A stretch of DNA of 8,813 nucleotides from assembly GCA_903957405.1 (NCBI GenBank), contig CAJBPC010000414.1, positions 1 to 8,813 of the forward strand, in the 5' to 3' direction. This DNA comes from an uncultured bacterium. GTDB lineage: Bacteria; Bacteroidota; Bacteroidia; Chitinophagales; Chitinophagaceae. The stretch's first letter is position 1; each line of letters begins with the position of its first letter. The translations under genes and the position numbers were made by a program. This document shows positions 1-6,361 of the stretch, one piece after another. A model generated the notes under the pieces. The model was given only the letters and a program-made list of their open reading frames with translations. It was not told the DNA's origin and did not search any database.

Positions 1-2
1 AC

Positions 3-962
3 CTGGTGGAAGAGCAGATCGTGCCCGATGGGAACTTTCCGACGGTGGTGTATCCCAACCCGGAAGAAAGTGAAGCCATGAGCCTCGGCCTGGCAAAAGC
101 CAAGGCCATCGATGCGGATATACTGCTTGGTACCGATCCGGATGCCGACAGGGTCGGCATTGGCGTGAAGAATGATAAAGGCGAGTGGGTGCTGCTCAAT
201 GGCAACCAGACCGCTGTGCTGGCCTTCAACTACATGATCGAGGCGCGCAAGGCAAAAGGACTGGCGCAGGCTAACGACATGGTGGTGAAGACGATCGTCA
301 CGACCGATATGATCGATGAGATCGCGAAGGCCAACGGGGTGCAGTGCTATAATGTGCTGACGGGTTTCAAATGGATCGCCGAACTCATCAAGGAGAAAGA
401 GGGCACCGAACACTATGTCATCGGCGGTGAGGAGTCTTATGGCCTGATGATCGGTGATCGCCTCCGCGATAAGGATGCCGTGAGCGCAGTCGCCCTGCTT
501 TGCGAGATGGCCGCATACGAAAAAGACAAGGGCATGACACTCTACGGCAAACTGACAGAGCTGTACATGACCTACGGCTTTTACAAAGAACACCTGGTGT
601 CGATCACGAAGAAGGGAATGGACGGACAGCAGCAGATCGCTTCGATGATGGAACGCTTTCGCAATGAACCTCCCGCCAGCCTGAACGGCATCGACGTTGT
701 AGCGCTGCTTGACTATGAAAAAAGGGAAGCCAGGGACCTTGCCACCGGCGTGGTGAAGCCCATCAGCCTGCCAAAGAGCAACGTGCTGCAGTTCATCCTT
801 GCCGATGGCAGCAAAGTCAGTGCTCGACCTTCCGGGACGGAACCTAAGATCAAATTCTACTTCAGTGTCAAAGGCATACTCGAAAACCGGGAAAGCCTCT
901 CGGAGGCCGAAGCGTCTCTGGATGCGCGAATCCGGCAGATCATCACCGACCTGCAACCCTGA
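3..962 (+). CDS. Phospho-sugar mutase (phosphoglucomutase/phosphomannomutase family), 3' part only
   Basis: This is the C-terminal part (about 319 residues) of an alpha-D-phosphohexomutase, a cytoplasmic enzyme that interconverts hexose 1- and 6-phosphates for sugar-nucleotide and central carbon metabolism. Visible landmarks in order are the metal-binding loop DPDADR (bases 135-152), the sugar-specificity loop GGEESYG (423-443) and the phosphate-binding loop RPSGTEPK (825-848). These mark the end of domain 2, domain 3 and domain 4. The N-terminal domain with the catalytic phosphoserine lies outside the window, so a start cannot be given; the frame is already open at base 3. The PgcA-like enzymes of this family are usually near 570-580 residues, so a little over half is present. 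Whether glucose or mannose phosphate is preferred cannot be decided from this part. The stop is followed at once by a hairpin terminator, so this gene ends its transcription unit. Confidence 0.95.
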   Translation: MVEEQIVPDGNFPTVVYPNPEESEAMSLGLAKAKAIDADILLGTDPDADRVGIGVKNDKGEWVLLNGNQTAVLAFNYMIEARKAKGLAQANDMVVKTIVTTDMIDEIAKANGVQCYNVLTGFKWIAELIKEKEGTEHYVIGGEESYGLMIGDRLRDKDAVSAVALLCEMAAYEKDKGMTLYGKLTELYMTYGFYKEHLVSITKKGMDGQQQIASMMERFRNEPPASLNGIDVVALLDYEKREARDLATGVVKPISLPKSNVLQFILADGSKVSARPSGTEPKIKFYFSVKGILENRESLSEAEASLDARIRQIITDLQP

Positions 963-980
963 TCCGGCATGAATGAGCAT

Positions 981-1012
981 AAAAAAACCCCGCAAGCAAG
1001 CGGGGTTTTTTT
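981..1012. terminator. Bidirectional intrinsic terminator between mutase gene and LysM/BON operon
   Basis: A seven-base A run, then CCCCGC (988-993), loop AAGCAA (994-999), GCGGGG (1000-1005) and seven Ts. The A and T runs pair as a stem extension, so it reads as a rho-independent terminator on either strand. It sits 18 bases after the mutase stop and 19 bases beyond the stop of the minus-strand LysM gene, and so serves both convergent units. Confidence 0.93.
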
Positions 1013-1031
1013 ATGACTGATGTCAAAAGCC

Positions 1032-1412
1032 TTAAACCGGGATCTTAAGTTCCTGTCCTGGATAGATCTTATCGGGATGGCTGAGTCGGTCACTGTTGGC
1101 TTCGAAGATGTCCTTCCAGCTCACACCGCTGTATTTGGATGCGATGCGGGAGAGATTGTCTCCGGCCTTGACGATGTAGGTCTCCGGTGCACTGGCATCC
1201 ACGCTTACGTTCAAGACGAGGTCTGCTGCACGCATGTCAGGATCTATCTTGTCATACAAGTCCCAAACCTGGTTCTTTATCTGGTGGGTGGGTACCGTGC
1301 AGGTGACATATAGGATGTTGTCCTGCTCTGCAATCTGCATACCGGTGGCCCCGTTGCCGTTGGCAAATGCGATCAGCTCACTGTATTTTTCCTGTAGTGC
1401 CATGGAGGTCAT
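1032..1412 (-). CDS. Small BON-like + LysM domain protein (Kbp/YgaU-like)
   Basis: A 126-residue protein with a BON-like N-terminal half (about residues 8-72) and a clear C-terminal LysM domain (about 77-125: ETYIVKAGDNLSRIASKYSG, then an IFEANSDRL core and the closing PGQELKIP). This is the arrangement of E. coli Kbp (YgaU), a cytoplasmic potassium-binding protein of about 149 residues. Like Kbp it has no signal peptide, so the LysM domain probably does not act as a peptidoglycan binder outside the cell. The LysM assignment is firm; the BON assignment and the Kbp-like role are inference. The start at 1412 gives MTSMALQ; the ATG at 1403 is an equally possible start, and neither has a clear Shine-Dalgarno sequence. 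It begins 19 bases after the BON lipoprotein stop, so the two are almost surely cotranscribed from the promoter upstream of that gene. Confidence 0.9.
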   Translation of the reverse strand: MTSMALQEKYSELIAFANGNGATGMQIAEQDNILYVTCTVPTHQIKNQVWDLYDKIDPDMRAADLVLNVSVDASAPETYIVKAGDNLSRIASKYSGVSWKDIFEANSDRLSHPDKIYPGQELKIPV

Positions 1413-1431
1413 TTTAGTGGGTTATGTTGAA

Positions 1432-1926
1432 TTACTTGACGATGTTCAGGTTGTTGACGACCTTCTTCGGCTTTGCCTCATTTGCAGCCTGCAAGACCTT
1501 GGCGAGGTCTGCTTTTTTCACACTGCCGGTGAGCGTCACGATGCCAGCTGTGTCGATGTTGAAATTCACCCCTTTGATTCCTTTGCTGTCGAAGGCAGAC
1601 TGGATACCTTTGCGCAGTTCTTCGAATGGATTGATCACGACCGGTGGCGGGGGAGGAGTAACGGAGAGGCTGTTCACCACGGACTTGACACCCTTTACGC
1701 CCTGGAGCGCGGCTTCCACAGCTGCTTTGGTCGCATCGTCAGCCACAGTTCCCGTCAATGTCACCACACCGTTCTTGACATCCACTGCAAGCCCCTGGGC
1801 AACAGCGGAGATCTTGGCTTTCACAGATTCCGCCACGGCCGAATCGTTGGGTTTGCATGCAGTGAACAGTACGGATACCGCCATTGCGAAGACAAGAATT
1901 TTTGATAAATACGCTCTGTTATTCAT
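1432..1926 (-). CDS. Lipoprotein with two BON domains (OsmY-like)
   Basis: A 164-residue lipoprotein: basic start, hydrophobic stretch to about residue 23, and a lipobox ending FTAC with Cys24 as the lipidation site. Two BON domains follow, at about residues 29-90 (with DVKNGVVTLTGTV and a VKSVVNSL ending) and 101-163 (with GIVTLTGSV and KKVVNNLNIV), joined by a five-proline linker (91-95). BON domains occur in osmotic-stress proteins such as OsmY and in secretins, and are thought to bind membranes or phospholipid surfaces. The mature protein is probably anchored in the envelope. The residues after Cys24 (KPNDS) are not a strong match to the acidic surface-export signal of Bacteroidota, so a periplasmic-facing anchor is more likely. 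It is first in a two-gene operon with the LysM protein. The start is set by the signal peptide and the promoter just upstream. Confidence 0.92.
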   Translation of the reverse strand: MNNRAYLSKILVFAMAVSVLFTACKPNDSAVAESVKAKISAVAQGLAVDVKNGVVTLTGTVADDATKAAVEAALQGVKGVKSVVNSLSVTPPPPPVVINPFEELRKGIQSAFDSKGIKGVNFNIDTAGIVTLTGSVKKADLAKVLQAANEAKPKKVVNNLNIVK

Positions 1927-1943
1927 GTTTCTTTAATTTACAA

Positions 1944-1974
1944 CAAAGTAACTTTAAACCATTATTCCATCAAA
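1944..1974 (-). promoter_or_regulatory. Promoter of the BON/LysM operon
   Basis: On the minus strand, TTTG (1971-1974) is separated by 19 bases from TTACTTTG (1944-1951), which differs at one position from the Bacteroidota -7 consensus TAnnTTTG. Spacing fits the -33/-7 pattern of the primary sigma factor of this phylum. It predicts a leader of only about 10-15 bases before the ATG at 1926. A pattern match only. Confidence 0.6.
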
Positions 1975-1986
1975 AAAAGAAGGTGG

Positions 1987-2024
1987 ACATTATCATGTAA
2001 TGTTCACGGAGTACATGATAATGT
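1987..2024. repeat. Perfect 13-bp inverted repeat, operator-like, in the divergent BON/pcm region
   Basis: ACATTATCATGTA (1987-1999) is repeated as its exact reverse complement TACATGATAATGT (2012-2024) across a 12-base spacer. Each arm is itself a dyad of the form ACAT-N4-ATGT (1987-1998 and 2013-2024, centres 26 bases apart), and an extra ATGT at 2000-2003 gives the left arm a second pairing, ACATTA with TAATGT. It lies 13 bases upstream of the -33 element of the BON operon and ends 21 bases before the pcm start. It lacks the GC stem plus T-tract of a terminator. A binding site for a dimeric or tetrameric regulator is the best reading; a hairpin in the pcm leader is possible. Confidence 0.8.
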
Positions 2025-2045
2025 ATCTTATATAAATTTAAAATC

Positions 2046-2699
2046 ATGCGTCTGGCGGAAGACAGTTATAAATATAAGGGATTGAGAAAAGCTTTGGTCG
2101 ACACCGTTCGCTCAAAGGGGATCACCGATGAAAAGGTGCTCTCGGCATTGAATGCGGTGCCCAGGCATTTTTTCCTTGACTCGGCATTTGACAAGGTGGC
2201 ATACGAAGACAGGGCTTTCCCGATCGGGGAGGATCAGACGATATCACAGCCATATACCGTCGCTTACCAGACTCAGTTATTGCAGGTGCAGCCATTCCAT
2301 CGCGTGCTGGAGATCGGAACGGGAAGCGCCTATCAGGCATGCATACTCGCAGAACTGAAAGCATTGGTCTTCACGATCGAAAGGCAGAAGCCTTTGTTCG
2401 ATCATAACAAGTCATTCTCATTCCTTAAGCGGTACCCGGCCATTCACCTGTTCTACGGTGATGGATTCCTGGGCCTGCCGACATACGGACCTTTCGACAG
2501 GATCATCGTCACAGCCGCTGCGCCCTTGATACCGGAAAAACTCGTCGAACAGCTCAAGCCGGGCGGGATGATGGTCATACCGGTGGATGAGGGCGATAAG
2601 CAGCGGATGATGAGGATCAAGAAGACGCCCGAGGGAACCATCGAGACGGAACGCTTCACCATCTTCTCGTTCGTTCCGATGCTCGAAGGCCGGAATTGA
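2046..2699 (+). CDS. pcm: Protein-L-isoaspartate O-methyltransferase
   Basis: A 217-residue class I SAM-dependent methyltransferase that methylates L-isoaspartyl residues of damaged proteins in the cytoplasm, starting their repair to aspartate. Family marks in order: VPRHFF (38-43), the substrate-side motif DQTISQPYTVA (63-73), SAM motif I VLEIGTGSAYQ (87-97), the acidic residue after strand 2 in FTIERQ (Glu112), GDGFLGLPTYGPFDRIIVTAAAP (138-160) and LKPGGMMVIPV (170-180). Length is close to E. coli Pcm (208). One departure is Ala95 where the motif usually has Gly (GTGSGYQ). ATG 2046 places the N-terminal helix as in other family members and is preceded by an AT-rich leader without a Shine-Dalgarno sequence. 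It is monocistronic, divergent from the BON operon and convergent with the outer-membrane receptor gene. The inverted repeat at 1987-2024 probably overlaps its promoter. Confidence 0.96.
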   Translation: MRLAEDSYKYKGLRKALVDTVRSKGITDEKVLSALNAVPRHFFLDSAFDKVAYEDRAFPIGEDQTISQPYTVAYQTQLLQVQPFHRVLEIGTGSAYQACILAELKALVFTIERQKPLFDHNKSFSFLKRYPAIHLFYGDGFLGLPTYGPFDRIIVTAAAPLIPEKLVEQLKPGGMMVIPVDEGDKQRMMRIKKTPEGTIETERFTIFSFVPMLEGRN

Positions 2700-2773
2700 C
2701 AGGAGATATCGGGTTACTCATATCTGTTTTCTCCGTCGATCGCGGTTTCTAAAATCCTTACAAGACCCTTTCC

Positions 2774-2787
2774 CCTTTCATGAAAGG
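2774..2787. repeat. 14-bp perfect palindrome in the pcm-receptor intergenic region
   Basis: CCTTTCATGAAAGG is self-complementary throughout. It lies between the pcm stop and the shared terminator, with no T-tract and no promoter nearby, so no role can be assigned. A weaker dyad, AGATAT (2704-2709) with ATATCT (2720-2725), lies just after the pcm stop. The rest of 2700-2800 shows nothing else. Confidence 0.45.
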
Positions 2788-2801
2788 CATCCCTTACATA
2801 A

Positions 2802-2837
2802 AAAAAGAAGCCGGAGCATTCGTTCCGGCTTCTTTTT
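2802..2837. terminator. Bidirectional intrinsic terminator between pcm and the outer-membrane receptor gene
   Basis: GAAGCCGGA (2807-2815) pairs perfectly with TCCGGCTTC (2824-2832) around an 8-base loop, flanked by an A run on the left and a T run on the right that extend the stem. It works on both strands. The minus-strand receptor stop lies 22 bases beyond the right end. Confidence 0.93.
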
Positions 2838-2858
2838 ATCTTTTCCTGATATGATCGC

Positions 2859-5510
2859 TTACTGGATGTTCATGCCTTCCTGCATGCCGTCCATACCGCT
2901 GCTGTTGTTCTTTCTTTTGAAAAGGGATACATCGAATTTGCCGAACCTCCAGCTGAAATTCAGCCGCAGTACCTGCCAGTCGCGACGCCTGCTGAAATCC
3001 TGCAAGAAGTATTCCGATTCCGAATAAGTACTGTAAACCCGGGTGCGGAAGACATCGTTCATGCTCAAGGTGAGGGATCCTCTTTTCTCCTTCATGAAAT
3101 CCTTCCGGATGGCGATGTCGACACCGTAGTTGGGGTTCACATAGCCCTGTGCCGTCGTTTGCACGAATCCACCCCAGCTTCCACCGCCGCTTCCGCCGCG
3201 ACCGCTGCTTCCACCACGACCGCTTCCGCCACTGTTACCCTGAGGCAGGATCGATCTACTGCGATAGTCGCCACTGAGCTGCACGCTGAAGTTCTTGGGC
3301 AGCTTGATGCTGGCATTCATCTTTCCGAAGAAACTGGTGATGTCATTCGTCAGTTCCTTGTTCAGGTTCGAACCATTGATGGCGGAATTGTAAAAGTTCA
3401 GGTTCGTGGTGATCTCCAGCCAGGTGGTGATGGGATTCTTTGATGTGAGCTCAAGTCCGTATGCACGGCTGCTGTTGGCATTCACATACGTGTTGATGAT
3501 GACGTCCCTGCCCGGTATGGGGCTGGCCTCTTTTACCTGGTATCGCGTGATCAGGTCGGTGCTCATCTTGTAATACAATGAGGCAAAAAAGCTATGCCCT
3601 TTCTTGAAACTCTTCTGATATCCGAGTTCCAGTGAGTTCGTGAATTCCGGCACCAGGGCGGGATTACCCCTGCTGATGTTCAAAGAGTCGGTGTAATCCA
3701 CGAAGGGCAGCAGCTGGAAGAAGTTCGGCCGGTTGATCCTGCGGGAATAACTGAACTGAAGGTCCTGCGTCTGGGAGATTTTATAGGTCATGAAGGTACT
3801 TGGGAACATGCTGAGGGGAAACGAGTTCTCAAAAGATGAATTATTCGTCAGCAGGGTTCCCTTGTACTTGGAACTCTCCATGCGCAGACCGATCTGGTAA
3901 GTGAACACTTTACCGATCATGTTCGAATAGGTGCCATATGCCGCCAATACCCTGTCCGTGTATTTGTAATTGGCATTAATGGCAACGATCGGGATGAACT
4001 GGTCGAGTGTGAAACTGTAGATGTAGTTCAGATTCTCGCTCTGCACGTCCCGAATCGCAGCCCTGACACCAAGCTCCAGTTTCGACTTGTCCGTCAGCGG
4101 ATTGACGAAATCCAGCTGTGCCGTGTAGAATTTATTATTGCCTTTGCCTTCCTGCCTTTGCTCGATCGGCTTGCCCTTTGGATTGTTCGTGACGTTGTCG
4201 TAATACTGGGTGTTGAAATTTCCCGAACCCGTATTCTTGCTGTAGTTGAAATTCAAGTCTCCGGTGAGTTCCATGCCTGACTTCTTGAAAAGCTTCTTGT
4301 AGCCGATCGCGGGACCGAAATTCTGGAAACTTGAATTGAACGCGGTCGCTCTTTCAGAATAATCAGACTTGATCAGGCTTGAATATAATGAATCGGTCCG
4401 TATTTTCAGGATATCCTCATTGTCGAATGTACCCCGTACGAAGTTTCCGGAGATCGTCAGCGTATTCCGGTTATTGATGAAATAATCCATACCCACCCTG
4501 CCATAAGCGAAATAACCGAGATTCCTGGAATCGCTGGTTTGGTTGAAGAGGATGTTGGGGGTTGTATATATCTCCTTCCTTTCAGAAACTCCTTCACTAA
4601 TGGATTTCCGCTGGTTGTACATGCCACTGGCGAACATGTTGACCTTGTCTTGCTTTACGTTGATATCGCCGCCGAGATTGACCATGGCCCGCGAATCAAT
4701 GCCTGCACGAAGATTTCCGTTGTAGCCGGCTTTCCTGTTTTTCTTGAGGACTATGTTGACAATGCCCGCCATCCCGCCGGATGCATCGAATTTGGCGGAT
4801 GGATTGGTGATGAGTTCCACGCTGGCGATGGCATCCGATGGGATCTGGTCGAGTGTGAGCGTGGTCGGCCTTCCGTCGACGAAGATCGTGGGGGCCGCAT
4901 TGCGCAGGCTCACGTTACCGTCGATGTCGACGTCGATGCCGGGGATGTTGCGCATCAGCTCCGTAGCCGTCTGCCCCGTGGAGACCAGGCTTTTTTCAAC
5001 ATTGAAGATCCTGCGGTCGACACCCATCTGCATGAAGGGTTTGGATCCCACGACCTTCACCTCTTCCAATTGCTTGCTGTCGATTTCCAGTTTGAGATCC
5101 CCAAGATCCTTATCTACCTTGTTCATCATTTGGCTCATGTCACCACCCATCGTCAGGTCGAACTTCACTGGCGTTTCCTGTGCGACATACCCGATCGCGG
5201 AAATCTTCAGCTTGAATTGCCCCATCACCGGTAGCCCCTCCAGGCTGAACTCGCCATTGGATCGGGTCAATTGTCCGGAAATCACCACATCCTTTCGTTT
5301 TTTCGTGACCGTATCCATGCGGTTCTGTATCAATTGCACAGATGCCGCATCAACCGATTTGCCGGTGTTTTTGTCCAAAATCCTTCCATAAAACCTGCCC
5401 ATGTTCATATTCTGCATATTCCCGCCACCCCTGTTTCCCATTCCCGAAGGAATCTGAGCCATGGCGCATATGCTCATTAAATTCAAGGCCAGTATTATCG
5501 CTTTCTTCAT
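2859..5510 (-). CDS. TonB-dependent-receptor-like outer-membrane beta-barrel protein
   Basis: An 883-residue outer-membrane protein. A signal peptide (1-18, ending AMA before Gln19) is followed by a Met/Gly/Asn-rich segment (22-39), a carboxypeptidase-regulatory-like beta-sandwich (about 40-118) with a short Met-rich extension (121-130), a possible TonB-box-like stretch EEVKVVG (149-155), a plug domain (about 165-257, with ELMRNIPGIDVD, TIFVDGRPTTL and SVELITNPSAKFDASGGMAGIVNIVLKK) and a long beta-barrel to about residue 867. This is the Bacteroidota beta-barrel family related to TonB-dependent receptors; the substrate is not predictable. No SusD-like partner is adjacent, so it is not a typical polysaccharide-utilization pair. 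A Gly/Ser/Arg-rich insert (758-781) interrupts the last barrel third and is probably a loop. The C-terminus runs beyond the last barrel strand with a Met-containing tail (MDGMQEGMNIQ). The start is fixed by the signal peptide. It appears monocistronic. Confidence 0.93.
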   Translation of the reverse strand: MKKAIILALNLMSICAMAQIPSGMGNRGGGNMQNMNMGRFYGRILDKNTGKSVDAASVQLIQNRMDTVTKKRKDVVISGQLTRSNGEFSLEGLPVMGQFKLKISAIGYVAQETPVKFDLTMGGDMSQMMNKVDKDLGDLKLEIDSKQLEEVKVVGSKPFMQMGVDRRIFNVEKSLVSTGQTATELMRNIPGIDVDIDGNVSLRNAAPTIFVDGRPTTLTLDQIPSDAIASVELITNPSAKFDASGGMAGIVNIVLKKNRKAGYNGNLRAGIDSRAMVNLGGDINVKQDKVNMFASGMYNQRKSISEGVSERKEIYTTPNILFNQTSDSRNLGYFAYGRVGMDYFINNRNTLTISGNFVRGTFDNEDILKIRTDSLYSSLIKSDYSERATAFNSSFQNFGPAIGYKKLFKKSGMELTGDLNFNYSKNTGSGNFNTQYYDNVTNNPKGKPIEQRQEGKGNNKFYTAQLDFVNPLTDKSKLELGVRAAIRDVQSENLNYIYSFTLDQFIPIVAINANYKYTDRVLAAYGTYSNMIGKVFTYQIGLRMESSKYKGTLLTNNSSFENSFPLSMFPSTFMTYKISQTQDLQFSYSRRINRPNFFQLLPFVDYTDSLNISRGNPALVPEFTNSLELGYQKSFKKGHSFFASLYYKMSTDLITRYQVKEASPIPGRDVIINTYVNANSSRAYGLELTSKNPITTWLEITTNLNFYNSAINGSNLNKELTNDITSFFGKMNASIKLPKNFSVQLSGDYRSRSILPQGNSGGSGRGGSSGRGGSGGGSWGGFVQTTAQGYVNPNYGVDIAIRKDFMKEKRGSLTLSMNDVFRTRVYSTYSESEYFLQDFSRRRDWQVLRLNFSWRFGKFDVSLFKRKNNSSGMDGMQEGMNIQ
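3190..3225. repeat. 18-bp imperfect tandem duplication in the Gly-rich loop of the receptor gene
   Basis: Two adjacent 18-base units, CTTCCGCCGCGACCGCTG (3190-3207) and CTTCCACCACGACCGCTT (3208-3225), differ at three positions. A partial third copy precedes them at 3178-3189. On the coding (minus) strand each unit supplies an S-G-R-G-G-S type hexapeptide within receptor residues 758-781. The length is a multiple of three, so copy-number change would keep the frame. Confidence 0.8.
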
Positions 5511-5525
5511 GAAAAGATTTTTGAG

Positions 5526-5554
5526 TTAGACGCCTTACAAACCCTTAAACTTGT
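5526..5554 (-). promoter_or_regulatory. Possible ECF-type promoter of the outer-membrane receptor gene
   Basis: No TTTG/TAnnTTTG pair is seen upstream of this gene. Instead the minus strand has CGTCTAA (5526-5532) preceded after 16 bases by ACAAGT (5549-5554), which loosely recalls ECF sigma-factor promoters with a CGTC-like -10. The -35 match is poor. The rest of the 5511-5652 gap shows neither a clear terminator for the DUF445 gene nor a coding region. Confidence 0.25.
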
Positions 5555-5652
5555 GGAAAGTTCATTCTTCGGGTTGAAAGGTCGATTTGTACGATGAATG
5601 GAGTGCTGTAAGGGTCAGAGCGGTCAGGCCCTGCCCAGCAGCCGGTTTATAT

Positions 5653-6258
5653 TTATTTTACCCACAAAGTGATGCCCACTTGCAACAAACCGATCAGGAA
5701 GCCGAGTACGCCTCCCAGGATCTCCACGAAACGGAATTCCTTTGACATGATCGACATGAGGATCTCTTCCAGCTTGTCGCTGGAAAACCCGGAAACCTTC
5801 TGCACCACGATGCGTTCCAGGTCGAGCTCCGATTGCAAATTCGACATGTACCGTTGCATGATGACCGGAAACAGGCTCTCCAGTTCATTCATCAGGTGTG
5901 TCTTCATCTGGCTGATCGTCTTGTCGCCGATGAACATCGCAATGACAGGGAAAACGTCGGGGAGCTTCACCCGCAGGAAATGATCGACATGTGATTCCAC
6001 GACGGGCATGAGCTTTTTCAGGTTCTCCGGGTCGACGATCTTCTGCTCGATCTCTGAAAATGAAAGCAATTCCTCGCTGACGAGTTTCCCTAGCTTTTGT
6101 GCAAAGTGCTGCTGGCGTTTCGGGAAGATGCCCTGGATGCTGTATCCCAATATGACGATGGGTTGCCGGGGGTGGAAAAGCATCCTGATGGCCATCAGGT
6201 TGGTGATCCAGCCGATAAAGCCGGAGATCAGCGGGATCGAGATCAGCCAGATGTTCAT
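5653..6258 (-). CDS. DUF445 family membrane protein
   Basis: A 201-residue protein of the DUF445 (YheB-like) family, whose function is not established. It starts with a membrane segment (about 3-18) running into the family hallmark GWITNLMAIRMLFHP (16-30) and QGIFPKRQ (42-49). A long, largely helical middle region follows, and a second membrane segment (about 180-200) ends two residues before the stop. This helix-soluble-helix hairpin is usual for the short form of the family and implies anchoring in the inner membrane. The start at 6258 places the first helix at the N-terminus; an ATG a few bases upstream is out of frame and meets a stop at once. The gene is monocistronic, with the outer-membrane receptor gene downstream on the same strand 142 bases away and the tRNA-His gene divergent upstream. 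Confidence 0.9.
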   Translation of the reverse strand: MNIWLISIPLISGFIGWITNLMAIRMLFHPRQPIVILGYSIQGIFPKRQQHFAQKLGKLVSEELLSFSEIEQKIVDPENLKKLMPVVESHVDHFLRVKLPDVFPVIAMFIGDKTISQMKTHLMNELESLFPVIMQRYMSNLQSELDLERIVVQKVSGFSSDKLEEILMSIMSKEFRFVEILGGVLGFLIGLLQVGITLWVK

Positions 6259-6275
6259 GACATTGTTTTGGATTG

Positions 6276-6306
6276 CAAAGAAACAAACTTGACGGGCCGG
6301 AAAAAA
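6276..6306 (-). promoter_or_regulatory. Candidate promoter of the DUF445 gene
   Basis: The minus strand reads TTTCTTTGC, a one-mismatch version of TAnnTTTG at 6276-6283, with a T run (6301-6307, TTTT in place of TTTG) at the right spacing for -33. The leader would be about 10-15 bases. Based on pattern only. Confidence 0.4.
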
Positions 6307-6315
6307 ATCTGATTT

Positions 6316-6343
6316 TTTGTTTCGGTTCGTTTGATTAATTTCG
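6316..6343 (+). promoter_or_regulatory. Candidate promoter of tRNA-His
   Basis: TTTG (6316-6319) and TAATTTCG (6336-6343), one mismatch from TAnnTTTG, are separated by 16 bases, slightly short for the phylum. Transcription would start roughly 10 bases before the tRNA. The element is back to back with the DUF445 promoter. Confidence 0.5.
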
Positions 6344-6361
6344 CAATGTCAACGTACAAAC

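Noticed and set aside
1234..1936. Plus-strand frames of 223 and 170 codons opposite the BON/LysM operon
   Set aside because: They are antisense to two genes with clear signal peptide, BON and LysM motifs, and they lack recognisable domains.
4539..5391. Plus-strand frames of 231 and 215 codons opposite the receptor plug region
   Set aside because: Antisense to conserved plug-domain sequence; the His/Asp/Val-rich and Ser/Thr/Pro-rich translations are typical of shadow frames.
5885..6286. 133-codon minus-strand frame overlapping the DUF445 gene
   Set aside because: The overlapping frame carries the DUF445 hallmark and two membrane segments; this one is a +1 shadow rich in Pro, His, Asp and Arg.
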